A stretch of 64,000 bases of DNA from positions 620,001-684,000 of the forward strand of contig OZ199839.1 in the NCBI GenBank assembly GCA_964304625.1. Direction: 5' to 3'. Positions 36,120 through 49,591 of this stretch are shown one piece after another. A program made the position numbers and the translations under genes. Each line of letters begins with the position of its first letter. The first letter of the stretch is position 1. Source of the DNA: Kudoa neothunni (taxonomy: Eukaryota; Cnidaria). Under the pieces are notes generated by a model. The model did not search any database, was not told the DNA's origin, and saw only the letters and a program-made list of their open reading frames with translations.

Positions 36120-37640
36120 TAATACTATATGATCTGAAGGTTTTCCCACTAAATCAAAGATGAGCATAATATTGTCTGTCAATGATGTTTCATCCGGTCT
36201 TCGAGAATAAATAGCAAGCTTGTTATAAATTTCATCTATTGTTGACAGACTTTGCTTCCAGCTACTTCTTAAGACAGTTTGAGGGTAAAACTACTATTGA
36301 TTACGTGTATACATCATGCTTTCGTATATTTTATAATTTAGTTTAATAAATTTTCGCGTTATATTTATAATTAGAAACGCGAATAACTATTAAATTGCGC
36401 AACGAATATTTGGAATATTTGATGGTATGACTAGAAAAATAGATTAACGGTTATATGCATTATATCATCAATCTGTAAAAGCCAAAAAATCTTAAAAATG
36501 AAGTTTGATATTTATTTTATTGGGATGATGCTTTATACCAAGAGATTGGTTCTACACGAAATAATGAAATTGTGTCACAACAAATTTATTAACTCAATAA
36601 GCTGTACAAAAATTCACGAATAGTAAATAATGTACCGTTCAATTTTAAGGCGTTTTCGTAGAAAAATTTAAGCAAGTTCGAAATTTTTGAATCCATTTTT
36701 TCATTGTAGTTGCAAGAGTAATTGGAAAATGGAATATACTTTTATTTGGGCCGTGTAACGCTATACATTTTACCTTAATGAACTTTAAAAAGCGGGAAAT
36801 TTGTATGAATACCACGTTCTTATTAAGTATTCAATTCATGAGTATTTTTTAATATTTAGCAATAAAAAGCTTATTTCCTTATTTATTAACATGCCCTTGT
36901 AAAATTCAAAAAATATTATTCAAATTTTATATTGAATTTTGATTAAAAACACTCTATTTTACAAAAATTCTTTTCAGATACATCTGGTCAAATGTATTCT
37001 CATTATAAAAACCGAGCCTGTTAGCGATGAAAATGCGACAATCTTGTGTACGTTGAAATATACTTCCCATTCTGTGCTAAATTTGATTATTTTGATCTCA
37101 AAGTCGTTTTTACGCCAAGAATATTATATTTGGAAAATTAGGGGATTATTGCTTGAATCAATAAGATTTGACGAGACCCCAATAATACAAAATACCTTAT
37201 TTATTAATTTTCTTGTATTGTTAAAATCATATAAATATATAAATTTTAGTTTGTTTGAATTTTATACATAATGCAAACCATAAAAGTGATATATTTTTTT
37301 TTAGTTAATTTTTGGAGTCATTACTTATCGGTTTGTATTTAAACGTTCCAATGTTTTCCTATATTGTAATTATTCATGAAATATTTTTTATTTACTCTGT
37401 TATATATATGGTCAGAAACATCGGAAGTAGCTTCCAAATTTAAAATTTTATTCAAGTCGATATCAAAAATTCCTACTTTACTTAACCAATTAGCATTATA
37501 AAAATATTCTTAAATTATTTATTAATGAAGTAAAGAGTTTATCATCGTGAAACGTTTTGTTCGTAAGTAGTATTTAGAAGCGTATGATGTAATCATGATC
37601 GGCCCTGTTATACGTGTACTGACTATCCCTCGTTGTTTAA
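36120..37640. other. Intergenic, no gene seen
   Basis: AT-rich. A 110-codon frame at 36939-37271 has no recognisable domain and is not supported. Confidence 0.4.
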
Positions 37641-37663
37641 ACCGGGGTTCTCTAACCTGGGGT

Positions 37664-38996
37664 CAGGGTTGTCAGACGATTTTTGTAAATATTACCAAAA
37701 AATTTAAAATCGTTCTAAAATTTTAAAAAAGGTTCCATACTTTATAAATAATACAAATAATATAATTCTAGCAACATTAACTAATCGAAACAGAAAAAAT
37801 AGTTGATTGCATCTATTTACATCTCAAAATATTAATCAATTATCACTGCCTTCCTCATCATATAGGTTTATTTTTTCAATCTTTTTAGTCAATTGATTAG
37901 AGATTAGATGGGTTCCATCTCGTACGATCGACTTCTCTCAGTAAATATTCAGTATATAGTAGAGCATTTGTTGTTTCATCTTCTAATATAAATCTGTTTT
38001 TAACTTTGTTTTTGTTCACTGATGAAAATAATCTGTCAGCAAATAAAGGCAGCATTAATTTTGACAGCAATCGATACTTAAGTGGTTCTTCTCTTCTTTC
38101 ATCTGCGACCGCATACCAATATTTCTTTGGTTCTTTTTCAATGAAATAATCATTATTTTATTTGCCAAGTTCTATCTATTCATTTTCAACAATAATATTT
38201 GGAAATCCCATTGAGACGGGGGTAATGGAATGGGGCTTTCCTACATTGACATTTGAAGGATGCACTGCTTCAAGTAATTGTAAAGTTATAAATTTTGAGA
38301 TGTTTAAAAACCTTTGAAATATCTATTTCATCTGTAATAAATGGAAATCTAGAGTTTTGGTATGAGAGTAAACACGATCTTGAGTACTTATTCCAGTAGT
38401 ATTTTCATTCTAAATTGATTCTACTTTTGACTCACAATAAAACTTATCCGGAAGAATATAACTTTAGAGGTATTTAAAATGTAAGCTTCAGGTGTTCTTT
38501 TTCTAAAGGCCTCTCCAAAAATCATTGGGTTTCATTTTAATAATATTTTTAAGGGAATTTTCTATTTTATGCAATCCAAACTCTCATCTTGTGATTCAAC
38601 TTTGACTTTATTGACTATGGGTAGTAAAAAAGTTTAAAAAAGCATATTACATTTTATTTATAGGTTTAAATAGAAGTTCAAATATTTTAGGTGCTGGTTT
38701 AGCCCTGTTTTCTTATGATCCGTCATTGATAAACGTTATGAGAACTGTCTATTCTTCCAATATTTTCTGAATAACTTGCTCAAGAGACAGCCATCTTATG
38801 CACCAGAGATACAATATCATCTGATACCCGATGCCGAACAATTATTGTAATTCGTTGTATTCATTTTGACGTTATGAGTTATTTGAGGGATATGAGTGGA
38901 TACTTTGTGCCGAAGTCATACCAAAAGTACCAATACCTTTGTTTAGGGCGAAAACGTTACAATTTGGTACGTTTTGTACCAACTCTGGCAACTCTG
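37664..38996 (-). mobile_element. hAT transposon with transposase fossil, nested in another hAT end
   Basis: Left tip CAGGGTTGTCAGACG and the complement of the right tip, CAGAGTTGCCAGAGT, match at most positions. Flanking 8-mers CCTGGGGT (37656-37663) and CCTGGGTT (38997-39004) are a 7-of-8 target-site duplication. On the minus strand the reading ending at the stop codon 37899-37897 includes LPLFADRLFSSVNKNKVKNR, then FILEDETTNALLYTEYLLRE, the hAT C-terminal dimerisation region. Upstream coding sequence is broken. Removing the element and one TSD joins CCGGGGTTCTCTAACCTGGGG to TTCCGTGGATTAATTTCAG, the start of a second, older hAT element whose right end was not found. Confidence 0.82.
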
Positions 38997-39243
38997 CCTG
39001 GGTTCCGTGGATTAATTTCAGAAGGTTTATGCTCTTCAAAAATTTCACACATAAAAATTGTTCTTTTTTTATTTCCTAGGGATAATACAAGCCTAATTTA
39101 AAAAAATGATAAACTTCGTTACACAAACGCAATTAAATGCCTATTTCAAAGTTATTTATTTTTTTACATTTATATTTATTTTTAAGATATATTATTGAAT
39201 TTTTATCTCCAGTAATTTAAGAACAACAATTTTATCGATTTAA

Positions 39244-40141
39244 CCTTCTAAGAAAAATGGGTCGGTTTCTACCCCAAGTGAATTTCGGCAACAATGGTGT
39301 AAAGTATTAATCGAACATAACTTCGCTTCAGTTTTTGTAACCTTTTATTTTTATGAAAACTTTCAGGAAAATGAATGGAAATTTTTTTGCCATATATCAA
39401 AAAGTTAATGTCAAAACACATTTTTCGTTCAATAAATTATTCAAAAAATCGATACATGCCATTTTTAAAAATTTACGGAAATTCTATTAAGTAAATAATG
39501 AATAAATAACGAAACATCATCAACGATATGCCAGTACGCATGCGCCACGTGGATTTAAGCACGTTATTCTCCCATTATTCTTGTACTAGTTATTCCAAAT
39601 ATGATGTCTCTTTATTAGGTTTCTTAGTTAGGCGTCGTACAGAGCATCCAAAAACATATGTGAAAATTGTTAATCAATATTCTTAGTTTCGTATTGTAGG
39701 GAGCATCAAAAAACGTGATGTAATTGTTTAACAGTTTGACAATTTTTTTGTTAAAGAAGGGTTTAAAACATATTATAAATTTTTGTGAAATAATCACTGT
39801 TTTCTATCGTTTTATGTTTTTCTGCGCGGTATTACATTGCGTTGTTTAAAAAAATGTAAATTAATTGGCAGCTGTTATAAACTTTGGTTAAATTTTAAAA
39901 CTGAAAACCCGCGGAAATACACCTACGAATACAATTATGCTCCAAAGAAATGGAACAAAATTAATGTGCACGCATGCGTACACATTAATATAACTTTAAT
40001 AATTGGTCATTTATTCCAAATTTACTCGATGAATTTTCCTCTTATTTTTTCAGTCAATGCTGACTTTTATGTGAGACAATTTTATCAAATAAAAAAATGG
40101 GGTAGATTTCCACCCCATTTTTATTATTTTTATTTGGAGGG
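39244..40141. mobile_element. piggyBac-like non-autonomous element, 0.9 kb
   Basis: TTAA (39240-39243) then CCTTCTAAGAAAAATGG; the right end TTTATTTGGAGGG meets GTGTAA, a decayed TTAA. Each tip has a small hairpin with paired GGG/CCC: GGGTCGGTTTCTACCCC on the left and GGGGTAGATTTCCACCCC on the right, the same subterminal plan as the 34798 element. No transposase is recognisable. Confidence 0.6.
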
Positions 40142-41268
40142 TGTAAATTTTTCAAGTACTTTGCCGGCTAATGATGCAGGTTGAATCACAGTCAGCATGA
40201 TTAAAATCTATAATAATTAATAATGCTCTTTCTGTGGGGTTTAGAATTTTAATTTTTAAATTTTTCATAGATTTTTAATTATGTCCGTATCGATTTATTA
40301 AAATTTGATAATTCAAGGATTACCAACAAAATTTTATTCAAAGCGGGTATATAATCTATATAAAATACTTTATAAAATATATCTCTTGGAAAAAATCGAT
40401 CAAAGTGATATTACAATAAAAAAACTCATTTTTCAATCCAAGAGATTTTCGGAAGGCGATAAAAGATGTTTTTGATTTTTAATTCATTTATTAAGTCTCG
40501 GTGATCTTATTCAGTCGTTATAATTTCAATATGAGGTTGGAAAGTAAGACAAGTAAGGGTGACTTCCACCGTTTAAACTGAATACAATATAAAAATACTT
40601 TAAACGAGGTTTTTCTTCGTTATTAATGTAAACGGATGACCTTTTTCTTTTTCAGGGAAACCGTATTTGAGATGAATAGTACATCTTCCATTTTGCTCTG
40701 GTCAACATCAACTAACATAAAAATATAGAATGTCCGTACTTCTCTTAATTTTTCAAAACAGAAATTTATGTAGAAGACTTAAATTTTTTCACCTTCAGGT
40801 ATATTAACTAACGTAATAAATTTTTACATTTAATTATTTAACAGTTATAATATATAGAACATATGTGTTAGATTAATATAACTTTTTAATTACGATACAA
40901 TTTTCCTGACAACGTTACCGCGTTGAAAAGAATAGCGCTAATTGCGCACGAAACGCAAGGACGTAGGTTATTGGTTCACCGCTAAAGAGCAATCAAGTGT
41001 TGATTTTGGGCAGAAATAACTACAAATTTTAGTATGATTCAATATCTAAGCTTTAAAATAAATTTATTATTAAGATTGAAAAATATATCACTTTGATTTA
41101 AAAGTAATTAATCTTAATAAATTCATCGATAAATAGATTTTTGGTTATATACAACTGTCAAATCCTCAAAAAATAATAAGAGTGAATAAAGACTCAAATA
41201 GTATGACTAACTAGCTAATAAGGAAATATTGTTATTGATGAAGATATTACTCAAAATTAGTGGTAGTC
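40142..41268. other. Intergenic, no gene seen
   Basis: AT-rich 3' flank of the four-span membrane protein gene; nothing recognised. Confidence 0.4.
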
Positions 41269-43254
41269 TTAATCTCTTTTGAAGAAAATTAGCTGCACTA
41301 TCGATAATATGATGGAGATGACAAGGAGGGCAATTCCAACTGCAATAATAGTTTGAGCCATACCCCTCGTGAATATTAGCACTCTAACGAATATTTCAGC
41401 ATTTTGCAAATTTTTATGATCAATATTGTAGTATTTATTGATTAAGGCCAGCGGAATCACAAGCAAAATAACTAAAAAAAGTTACGTAGGTTAAAAATTA
41501 ATATATTTACATGCCACGACTTCTAGAATAATTATAATAATAATGAACAACTTGTTATCAACAAAACCAACCAATACAGCCAGCACCAATGCACACATTA
41601 GAATTAGAACTCCAAATACAGGAGCAACTCTTATAAAGTTTGAGACTGGAGAGGCTCCTTTTCCTACGAAAATACTTTATAATTAATCATTCATAGAGTA
41701 GATACTACTTAAACCTTTGAACGATTCACCTGTTATTAGAAACTTTGAATAAACTATATAAATTTAACAATTTAATAACTATTTTGGTTAATATACCAAT
41801 ATCGGTAGAGTTATCTGGTTTTTCTAAATAAAATTTAGCTGATTTCAATCATTTATAACTAACCTTGGGGAAATTCATTTGAAATGTATCCAAACAAAGA
41901 ATCTAAAATTTTATTTCCGTAAAAATTCTACTTCACATGATTTTAAATGAATGTTTTTAAATCATTCATGAAACTTGATTAGTAATTCATCATACCCTCA
42001 AGTGTAAGGTTCACTTTGGTGTCATTTCCTTTTAACATTTGCCAATCATCTATATCTGTGTGAAGCTCGGCTAAAACAGCCCCATGTTCAATAATTTTTC
42101 CAAAATTTTCATCAGAATAGAAGGGTTCACTGACAACATCATTATTGGTAGAGGTAGGATCGGTTCCAGAATTATTCGGGTCGGTATTTGTATCTACCCC
42201 ACTTTCAGTATCTTCGTTCACGACTTCAGTGTTAGGAGACTCTTCCGAAGTCCCGGTGTTAGAAGGCTCACTTGGTTTTTCATCGGTGTTAGAAGACTCA
42301 TCTGGTTTTTCATCGATGTTAGAAGACTCATCTAGTTTTTCATCGGTGTTAGAAGACTCATCTGGTTTTTCATCGGTGTTAGAAGACTCATCTAGTTTTT
42401 CATCGGTATTAGAAGACTCATCAGGTTTTTCATCGGTAGCGGATGAGTCCTCGCTTGGACTTGCGGTGGTAGCGGCAGTCTTCTCTGTTTCATTTTTCTT
42501 CGATATAAGCTTAGTAGTAATCGAATCTATAAAAGGTTAAATTAGAATAAGGAACAAAGATACATGTTGAAAGATAGGAATAGCTTGTATGGCATAGTCC
42601 AATATCATCGGGGAAGGGATCAGGGTATTTGGCGAGATCCTTGAATGGTATGTCATTGGCTTCCAATAAAATGGCTTCAATAGCTGCTTCTTTTACATTA
42701 TATTTTTCTAAATCGGCTTCATTAGTAGGTTTTTTTAATTTGGTCGTATTTCCAAGTTTTTGGAAAAATTCGTCAACAGTCTCTGAGATAAATGCAGTTT
42801 TCAGAAACGATTTGTCATATTCTATTTTGAAAACTTCAAAATATTCTTTTACATCCTCTAACTCAAGCATCGCTAAGTTTTTTATCAAGTTTTCATTAGC
42901 ATTCGTCATATTTCCAATTGTTTGATTGGTATAGAAGAACCATGTTTCATGAAAAGATTTTTCTGGTACTTTAATACCCTTGGCTCCCGTGATTTTGGGG
43001 AAGAAAACTATCGAAAGCCATACGCCGTAATGTGATTCCTTTCCGAGTAGATTTGAAGCTGTAAATCTTGCCGAATGAAACTTTGAAATGTTAAACAAAC
43101 ATCCAGTATGTATTCCACCAACATAGAGGTAGAATTTGTTCCCCAATAACATATAGGCTCGAACATTATTGTCTGAAGCATAGCCAACAATAAACAGAAT
43201 TATCTCTATCCCCAATAGTAGGGTAGTAATAACCATGAAGACAAACTTTAACAT
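41269..43254 (-). CDS. Four-span membrane protein with large acidic, repeat-bearing loop
   Basis: Five exons read 43254-42564, 42526-41996, 41902-41864, 41663-41511, 41471-41269. They total 1,617 nt (538 residues), all phases agreeing; the introns include two of 37 and 39 bp. One membrane segment at residues 5-25 (FVFMVITTLLLGIEIILFIV) is followed by about 400 residues. The first half of these has several N-glycosylation sequons (NIS, NQT, NMT, NTT, NLT) and Cys; the second is acidic with six 10-residue repeats, DEK[P/L]DESSN[T/I]. Three further membrane segments crowd the C-terminus (VFGVLILMCALVLAVLVGF; IIIILEVVAFILLVIPLALI; TIIAVGIALLVISIILSIVQ). The topology resembles claudin-like four-span proteins with an enormous first loop. 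I do not recognise the family. The first Met is the start; no signal is lost by that choice. Confidence 0.8.
42255..42434 (-). repeat. Six 30-bp coding tandem repeats
   Basis: Six units of 30 bp, each encoding DEK[P/L]DESSN[T/I] or a close variant (the last-encoded unit is DEKPSEPSNT). Leu and Pro versions alternate for part of the array, suggesting 60-bp duplications. The array is in frame in the four-span protein's extracellular region. Confidence 0.93.
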
Positions 43255-45668
43255 CTTTAACTCTTAGCGACACACAAACAGTATCTCAACAACCAATATT
43301 ATCCTAAGGAATAGCGAAACACGACTATTAGCAGACTGTGGTATTAAGGGTTTGACTTTACTCTTGTGTAATAGAGTTTTAAATAACATCTACATTATTT
43401 TCAACATCCACATAGATATAATGATGCGACACCTTATCCTTTTTCCTTTGAAGAAAGTATAATTTTTTGACTTTCTTATTCATATAAACAGATTTTAAAT
43501 AATTTTAGAAGATCAAATCCTTCTTAGTACATAGAATATAACCAAATTTAGATCAATTTTTAGCAGGTTTTACAATATTTTGAAAACAAAATGCGCTATT
43601 TGATCTGGTTACAAATGGATATATTTGATTATAATTTTTACTCCCATTAATTTCTACTTTTAGCCATCTCATGTTTAATTAAAATGGTAATCACACGAAA
43701 TGATTTTAATAATAGCTTACAAGTCTACAGAATAACTTATCATTTTCCTATAGATACATATGATGCCCACCATTCGATTAAACCTTGGGAGAAAATTCTC
43801 GTTTTCACCAGATATTTACTTAATTATAAACATGGTAATAAGTTTGTTTTTTAATTCACCGGGGATGTGTCAACATTTAAACAAAATGTGGATCTACCTA
43901 ATCCTGGAATAATCCAAATTGTAGAGAGGTTTCATTCTTAAAATAATATAATTAGTTACTTCATGCCATTTTAAATAATTTTATAAAGATGGATTGTGGA
44001 AAATTATCACTTTTTCTTCGACATCACTCATTTTTATATAATTAACACAAATAAAAATTCTTGATCATTGTAGCTTACATATAGAATTTGAATTCTTTAA
44101 TGCACAAACAATAACCCCTATCTAATTTCTAATCGAGATTCTTCAACATGTTTTAACGCAAAATATCGATCTAAAGCGTGGAATACTTCGTTCTATGTTG
44201 AAGTAACTTGGTGATAATAATTTTTTGAATTTGTTGATAAAAAATATTACAAGGATATTGTATTAATAAGATCCTATTTATTATTTGTATATATTTCTTT
44301 GATATGCGAATTCCTTTGTTTAAGGGTGTTATAGTTTCTTATTACGAAACTCCCTCCCTCGTGAGAACTGTGCAACAGAAGGTAAGTTATGTTAATGGTA
44401 TTAAAATGCAAGCCAGATTAGAAACAACAAATGGAGCATATTTCTTGTTAATCATCTTATTTTAATTCTGAAACTAATCTCATGAAATGAGGACAAGTTG
44501 GTTGACATCTCTTCATAGTTATTCGCATAATGATTAGAAGCTTCGGCCCAAATATTCTTAATTTTTATTTGAAATGGGTCGATAAACCAGAGCATGATAT
44601 TTAAACAAATTTTGGATGATAAATTATTTTTTACGATTTATTACAGATTATTGTTTTTCACGTACTTTGTCATGTAACAATAAATAAATTTGTTCAGTTA
44701 ATTTATATTATTTTTTGTAGATTCTTATTGATTAACTTTCGATCTATGTTTGTAACTGCTAAGAAAAATTTGTAATTAACACATTGTCTAATAACTGAAA
44801 GATACAAAGTATTATTTTGAGCGATAAATTTAAATAAAGGGTAGGTATGTAGTTTACAAAATAATAACTCATTGTCAGATATCCATCTTTTCTTCATATC
44901 TCACTATTTAACGTAAAAATATTGTAAAAATTAAAGGTTATAAAGTAAAGTAAACAATGAGTATTGTGCACATTTATGGGAAATAGGAAAAAAGTTACAC
45001 AATACACATTCTGTGCGCAATATCCATCGAATTGTGTACTCCGTAAGAATAAAATTCAGTTATTATCCATAAAATAAGCTAATTAACTATTCTAGTTAAA
45101 CAGTCTGTTTTATGAACGCCTTTATTGTCAACTGTGATAATTTTAGATATTCCATCAGTCACTGGGTAGAAATCATTCAATTCGTCTGTATCTTTCAAGT
45201 AGAACGCCCGATGTGTTTATCAGAGGATATTTTTCAGTTGTCCCGTATTTAACGCATACTTGATCCGATCATCTTTATTAATATTTTTAATATTTTGGTC
45301 ATTTTCAATTTAAATTGATTTAAATTTTTTGTTTGTTTTTAATATTTATCATTATAATTATAATGATGCTTTCGGTATTTAGAACAATGCGAATTACAAT
45401 ACTAAAATTTTATACTTTTTTAAATTAAACATTATTTTCAAAAATTAATGACTTTTTTTAGTTCGTAAATTTTTTTAGAGCTAAAGTATCCTCAAATTCA
45501 AGAGGTATACAATTAATAATTGAAAATATTTACCAACGGATTTTTAAAACCATTATATTTCCAAATTCTAATGACGTAAATCTTTGCTTCATTAGTAATA
45601 AAAATGTAATACAAATAATGAAATTATGTTAAAAGAGCTCGTTTTCTTCGTATTAACCAAACAGAGTA
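43255..45668. other. Intergenic, no gene seen
   Basis: AT-rich. An ATG-led 26-codon stretch at 44306-44381 followed by GTAAGT looks exon-like but I could not attach further exons. A small imperfect palindrome (ACACAATACACA / GAATTGTGTAC) lies at about 44996-45041. Confidence 0.4.
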
Positions 45669-47632
45669 CAGTCGAAATTGGATATTGTGTGGCTTTTTGC
45701 TGGTTCTAAAAACCCAAGCGATAAAAAGTTTTTACGCAATATTTACTTTCATGAATGCGCATCACACTGTAAAGTACGATTTTCTTGTGTTTACTTTTGA
45801 TGATTATTCCTACAAACAAACTTTGTTAAAACGCAGATAACATAGAATTCAATTAAGGAAGGATTATTAAATTTTGTCAAAAAATCTTGTGATTTTTGTG
45901 TCGAAATCTTTCTATCGATATTTTTTAAATTCTGTCCATTGTGGGATATAAATCAAACAATCCAGATGGAGTCCCTTGAGTTAAAACTTTCTTTAAAATG
46001 TTAACCATATTTTTTATTTATTTTATTAAAATTTTGACTTCTTTAATAATTGGTTCGATATCATCAGATTAACCGTTGTGGACAATAAGTCCGCATGATT
46101 TTGATTCTAACATGTTGCAGCATTATTATCGTCAAATATATTTTCGTAAACTTCGAATTCATTTAATACGATTAATTATGTATACATAAAATACTACCTT
46201 TTGAACTGTTTCTAGCTCGGGATATCTTTCTTAAATTTTCTTATTTTATAAACTGATTCAACTTTTTTATTACAGTTTTATATATTACTACCAAGCATTT
46301 TTGATTTTTAAAACAATTAAATATAATTTCTGGCGTAATACTCTCCCAACGTTTAATTAATGGCACGATTGAGTTTAGTAATGTTTTTTTTCGATGATAA
46401 AAGTTTCACATAAAACCGTGTGCTTAGTCAGTGTATTCCTGTCTTACTTTTTAATGCATTTGATGATGCTTAAATTAAAGGTCGTAGAATATTAGTTGTT
46501 TTCTTCGTAGAAAAAAATTTAGATATTTTAAAAAAATCAATATTTTTGGGATGAAAAGGATACTGATCCAACAAAATTAAAACTTTTCTGTTCTCATCTA
46601 TCATTCTTTGGTTCAACTTTCTTATTATGTTTATAAATCTACTACACATCATCCGTGTGTTTTTTGAATAATATTCACGCGGTAGATGTTTAACTCAGTT
46701 GAAAAATTCAGGATTTTGAAATTTACCAATTAAAACCGATGGGAGTTTACCACTATTTACAAAAAAAAGTGACAGTAAAATATTCACTCTTTTTTGGATA
46801 TTTTTCGCCATTATTCCAACTTAATCCTTTAAAACATAACAAACGTTTTGTAACTGCTCACAAAAGAAGGAGAGTTTTACCAATGTTTATAACGTCTTTA
46901 AGACTATATGACTTAACCAAATTAGTGTTTTCAACAGGCCATGAGTCAATTGATGAAATATCTGTATTCTCAGCCTCATCATGAAACATTTTGAAAACTA
47001 TCCCATATTTTGACGTGGAATCTGAAAACCACCCTTAACTAGACTTTAAATTGGAGATTTCTTGTTTATTTGCAATTTATATAGCAACTTCGATAATAAC
47101 AAATCTCAGCAGAACATTATCATTCGACCATTGTATAACGAGCCAAACAAACAGCTCGCCATCTATATTTTTAATTTTCCCGAGAAATGTGTCCTCCTTT
47201 TAGTTTTAATATCCGTATTTTTGAATTTACCATCGTTAAAGAATTCCATCAATTTTTAAATGACCTTAAACGTGACAATGTATTAATATTCAACATAGAT
47301 CACCATATCACTCAATTTAAACTTAGAAATTGTCATTTTTTCGACAACTTTCAATATCTTTATCGAATTATAATAATCAATGATTTCTCTTTTCTCTTAA
47401 CTATTACGTTTTTAACGGGACATAATAAAAACATTTCTATTTTTAAATTGATGGGTTACTAAAATCACGCAATACGCAATAACGAGACTTTATATATAAA
47501 TAAAAAAAATTATTTTTTAGTGTTGACAATGTTTACAAAAGAATTAGATAATAACAATACCAAAAGACTAGATTTCTCTCTAAAAAGAATAACGTCGAAA
47601 TTTTGGAATTACGCAGTATCCAATCTCGATTG
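45669..47632 (-). mobile_element. pogo/Tigger-type transposon remnant, 1.96 kb
   Basis: TA target duplications at 45667-45668 and 47633-47634. Left tip CAGTCGAAATTGGATATTG and the complement of the right tip, CAATCGAGATTGGATACTG, match at 16 of 19 positions. Minus-strand pieces fit the Tigger/pogo layout in order. A CENP-B-like HTH piece (KRRTHFSGKL, near 47190) comes first. DVINIGKTLLLL (near 46870) follows, equivalent to the DIFN-DETGLF motif with the Asp lost. RKVLILLDQYPFHPK (near 46570) is the D-N-A-P-H-P block of the DDE domain. Several stops and frame changes make it inactive. Confidence 0.85.
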
Positions 47633-47634
47633 TA

Positions 47635-48977
47635 TTTAATTTATCAAAGATCTTTGTTATAAATACTTAATGTTTAGTTGTATAAAAGTTAATTTGTTGG
47701 CAATCGATTAGCATTCCTAAGTAATTCATTGTTTATATGAAATTTCAATATTACAGCTTCTAATTAATAAAAAATAGGGAATTCCATTGGTATTAGCATG
47801 AAATATAACGAAAAACTTGTTCGTTTCCTGTAATAATTGTCCTTATTTTTTTTGTAAATCTTTATTTAACAAGTGACCATGTATTTTTAGATCATTATTG
47901 GGAGGTTGGTGATGTGTTAAAGAGGAGTAAGATCAACATTCTGCCAAATATGATCGTTAGATCGCACGGGCACAAAACAGAATCAAAGAAATACTTCGAA
48001 ATTAATGTGCTAAATGATTATTTAAAAAAACGTTATATATTTTATTCTATTGTCTATTACATCATTTCAATATTTCGTGTAAATTTTAGTGATTATAATT
48101 TTATTTTCTTGCGTCAATATATGTCTCTGGAAAAAATTAGAAAAATGGCTATTATTGTTCAATAAATATTGAAAGCTGTTGATAAGATTATATCGAAATG
48201 CCATCCCATCACGTATACTTTGTTTATCATCGATTTAGTCAATTATATTCGAATCCCATTGTTACATTAATATAAGAAAAAGATCTGTATGGAGAAATTA
48301 AATCCACATTTGTCTACTAATAATATATAAATTAAATCTACATTAATAGAATTATCTACTTTTAATAGTCATAGTAAATACAATAAAAACATTTTTTAAC
48401 TCATTTAAAATTCGGGATTTAGCATTCCGAAACTGCGTAGCGATTCAACAGATGGTTAATAGTCGTATTTTATATGGTTTATCTATCCTTAATTGATGTT
48501 GTTGCATTATACTGAAATATATTTAATCAGCCGAAAAAATTAAAGCGTGCTATTTTGAGGGAGACGGTGGAAGCATCGTATCAACCTTTATTGGATAAAA
48601 ATTTAAAAAGAAAGGTTTTATAAATAAAAAAGTTCCCAGGGATAATTAATTGAGTGAATTTACCCAGCATCCCTAAACAAGAGCGCTGTAGCCTCCATCT
48701 TCTTAAAAAAGACAATTAAATCATCTAACCAAGGTTCTAAATATTTTTGTTATTTAATGCTAGTCTCTATTTTTATTTGAAAGTTACTCTCAATAATTAA
48801 GTCGAACAGTACCAACGTAGATTATGTTTTAGGAGAGATGTAAACACATTCCAAATTCTATCGATTGAATTTATTATAAATCCACAATTATTATGTTTTG
48901 AGAAGATTTAAGCAAAACAAATGTGGAGTTTTTTCCCTCAAGCTCGTTAAAGGATGGAATTTTTCGTCAGTTTAGAA
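47635..48977. other. Intergenic, no gene seen
   Basis: AT-rich; short frames without support. Confidence 0.4.
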
Positions 48978-49336
48978 TAGGTGTTCTCAAACGTTTTTAA
49001 AATTTATCCCTCCTAAACTTGGAAACTAAATTCAAATCTAATTCAAGTTACACACTTATTTGCGTATTATTAGGTTACATTTCCAAAAGACAAATGAGCC
49101 ATAAATGAAAGAGAATGGTATTGTTTTACAAATAGTTGTTAAATACCTATTCCTAAAAACATTATAAGCATTTCTACGAACATTTTCATTGAATTAAATA
49201 GATCTGAATAATATAAATTATCGGAAATCCTCAAATACGTAACAAACCGCATTATACGAAATTGCCCTTATCCAATTTTGATGTCACTTAATTTGCCACG
49301 TGTTATCTAGAATTAACCCTAAGTTTAGAACCCCTG
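48978..49336. mobile_element. hAT MITE, 359 bp, with 8-bp TSD
   Basis: Left tip TAGGTGTTCTCAAACG; complement of the right tip CAGGGGTTCTAAACTTAGGG, the common hAT terminus. Flanking GTTTAGAA (48970-48977) and GTTTAGAG (49337-49344) form a 7-of-8 target-site duplication. No coding content. Confidence 0.75.
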
Positions 49337-49570
49337 GTTTAGAGGGTTAATAAAAAAATAATCCAGATTCCATTTTCTTTAAATGTATGGCTTTAAACAA
49401 CAATTTTACGTTTTCTTTCTTTTTCTGACATTGACTTAAATTGAAAGGTATTTGTTTTAATAAATATCTGTAGAAAAATGAATACAAACCATACCAAAAC
49501 GCGTTACACTTACGAAGACTCTTGTTTGATGAGTTATATCCAACATTTATTTACCTATTTCCTATTTAAA

Positions 49571-49591
49571 TAATAATAATAATAATAATAT
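49571..49591. repeat. (ATA)n microsatellite
   Basis: About seven ATA/TAA units in tandem. Confidence 0.85.

Noticed and set aside
42145-42540. 131-codon plus-strand frame rich in LEDSSGFSSV repeats
   Set aside because: It is the antisense of the in-frame 30-bp repeats of the four-span protein; a 30-bp unit keeps all frames open.
44306-44381. Short exon-like stretch ending in GTAAGT
   Set aside because: No acceptor-linked continuation or upstream exon could be found; 26 codons are too few to support a gene.
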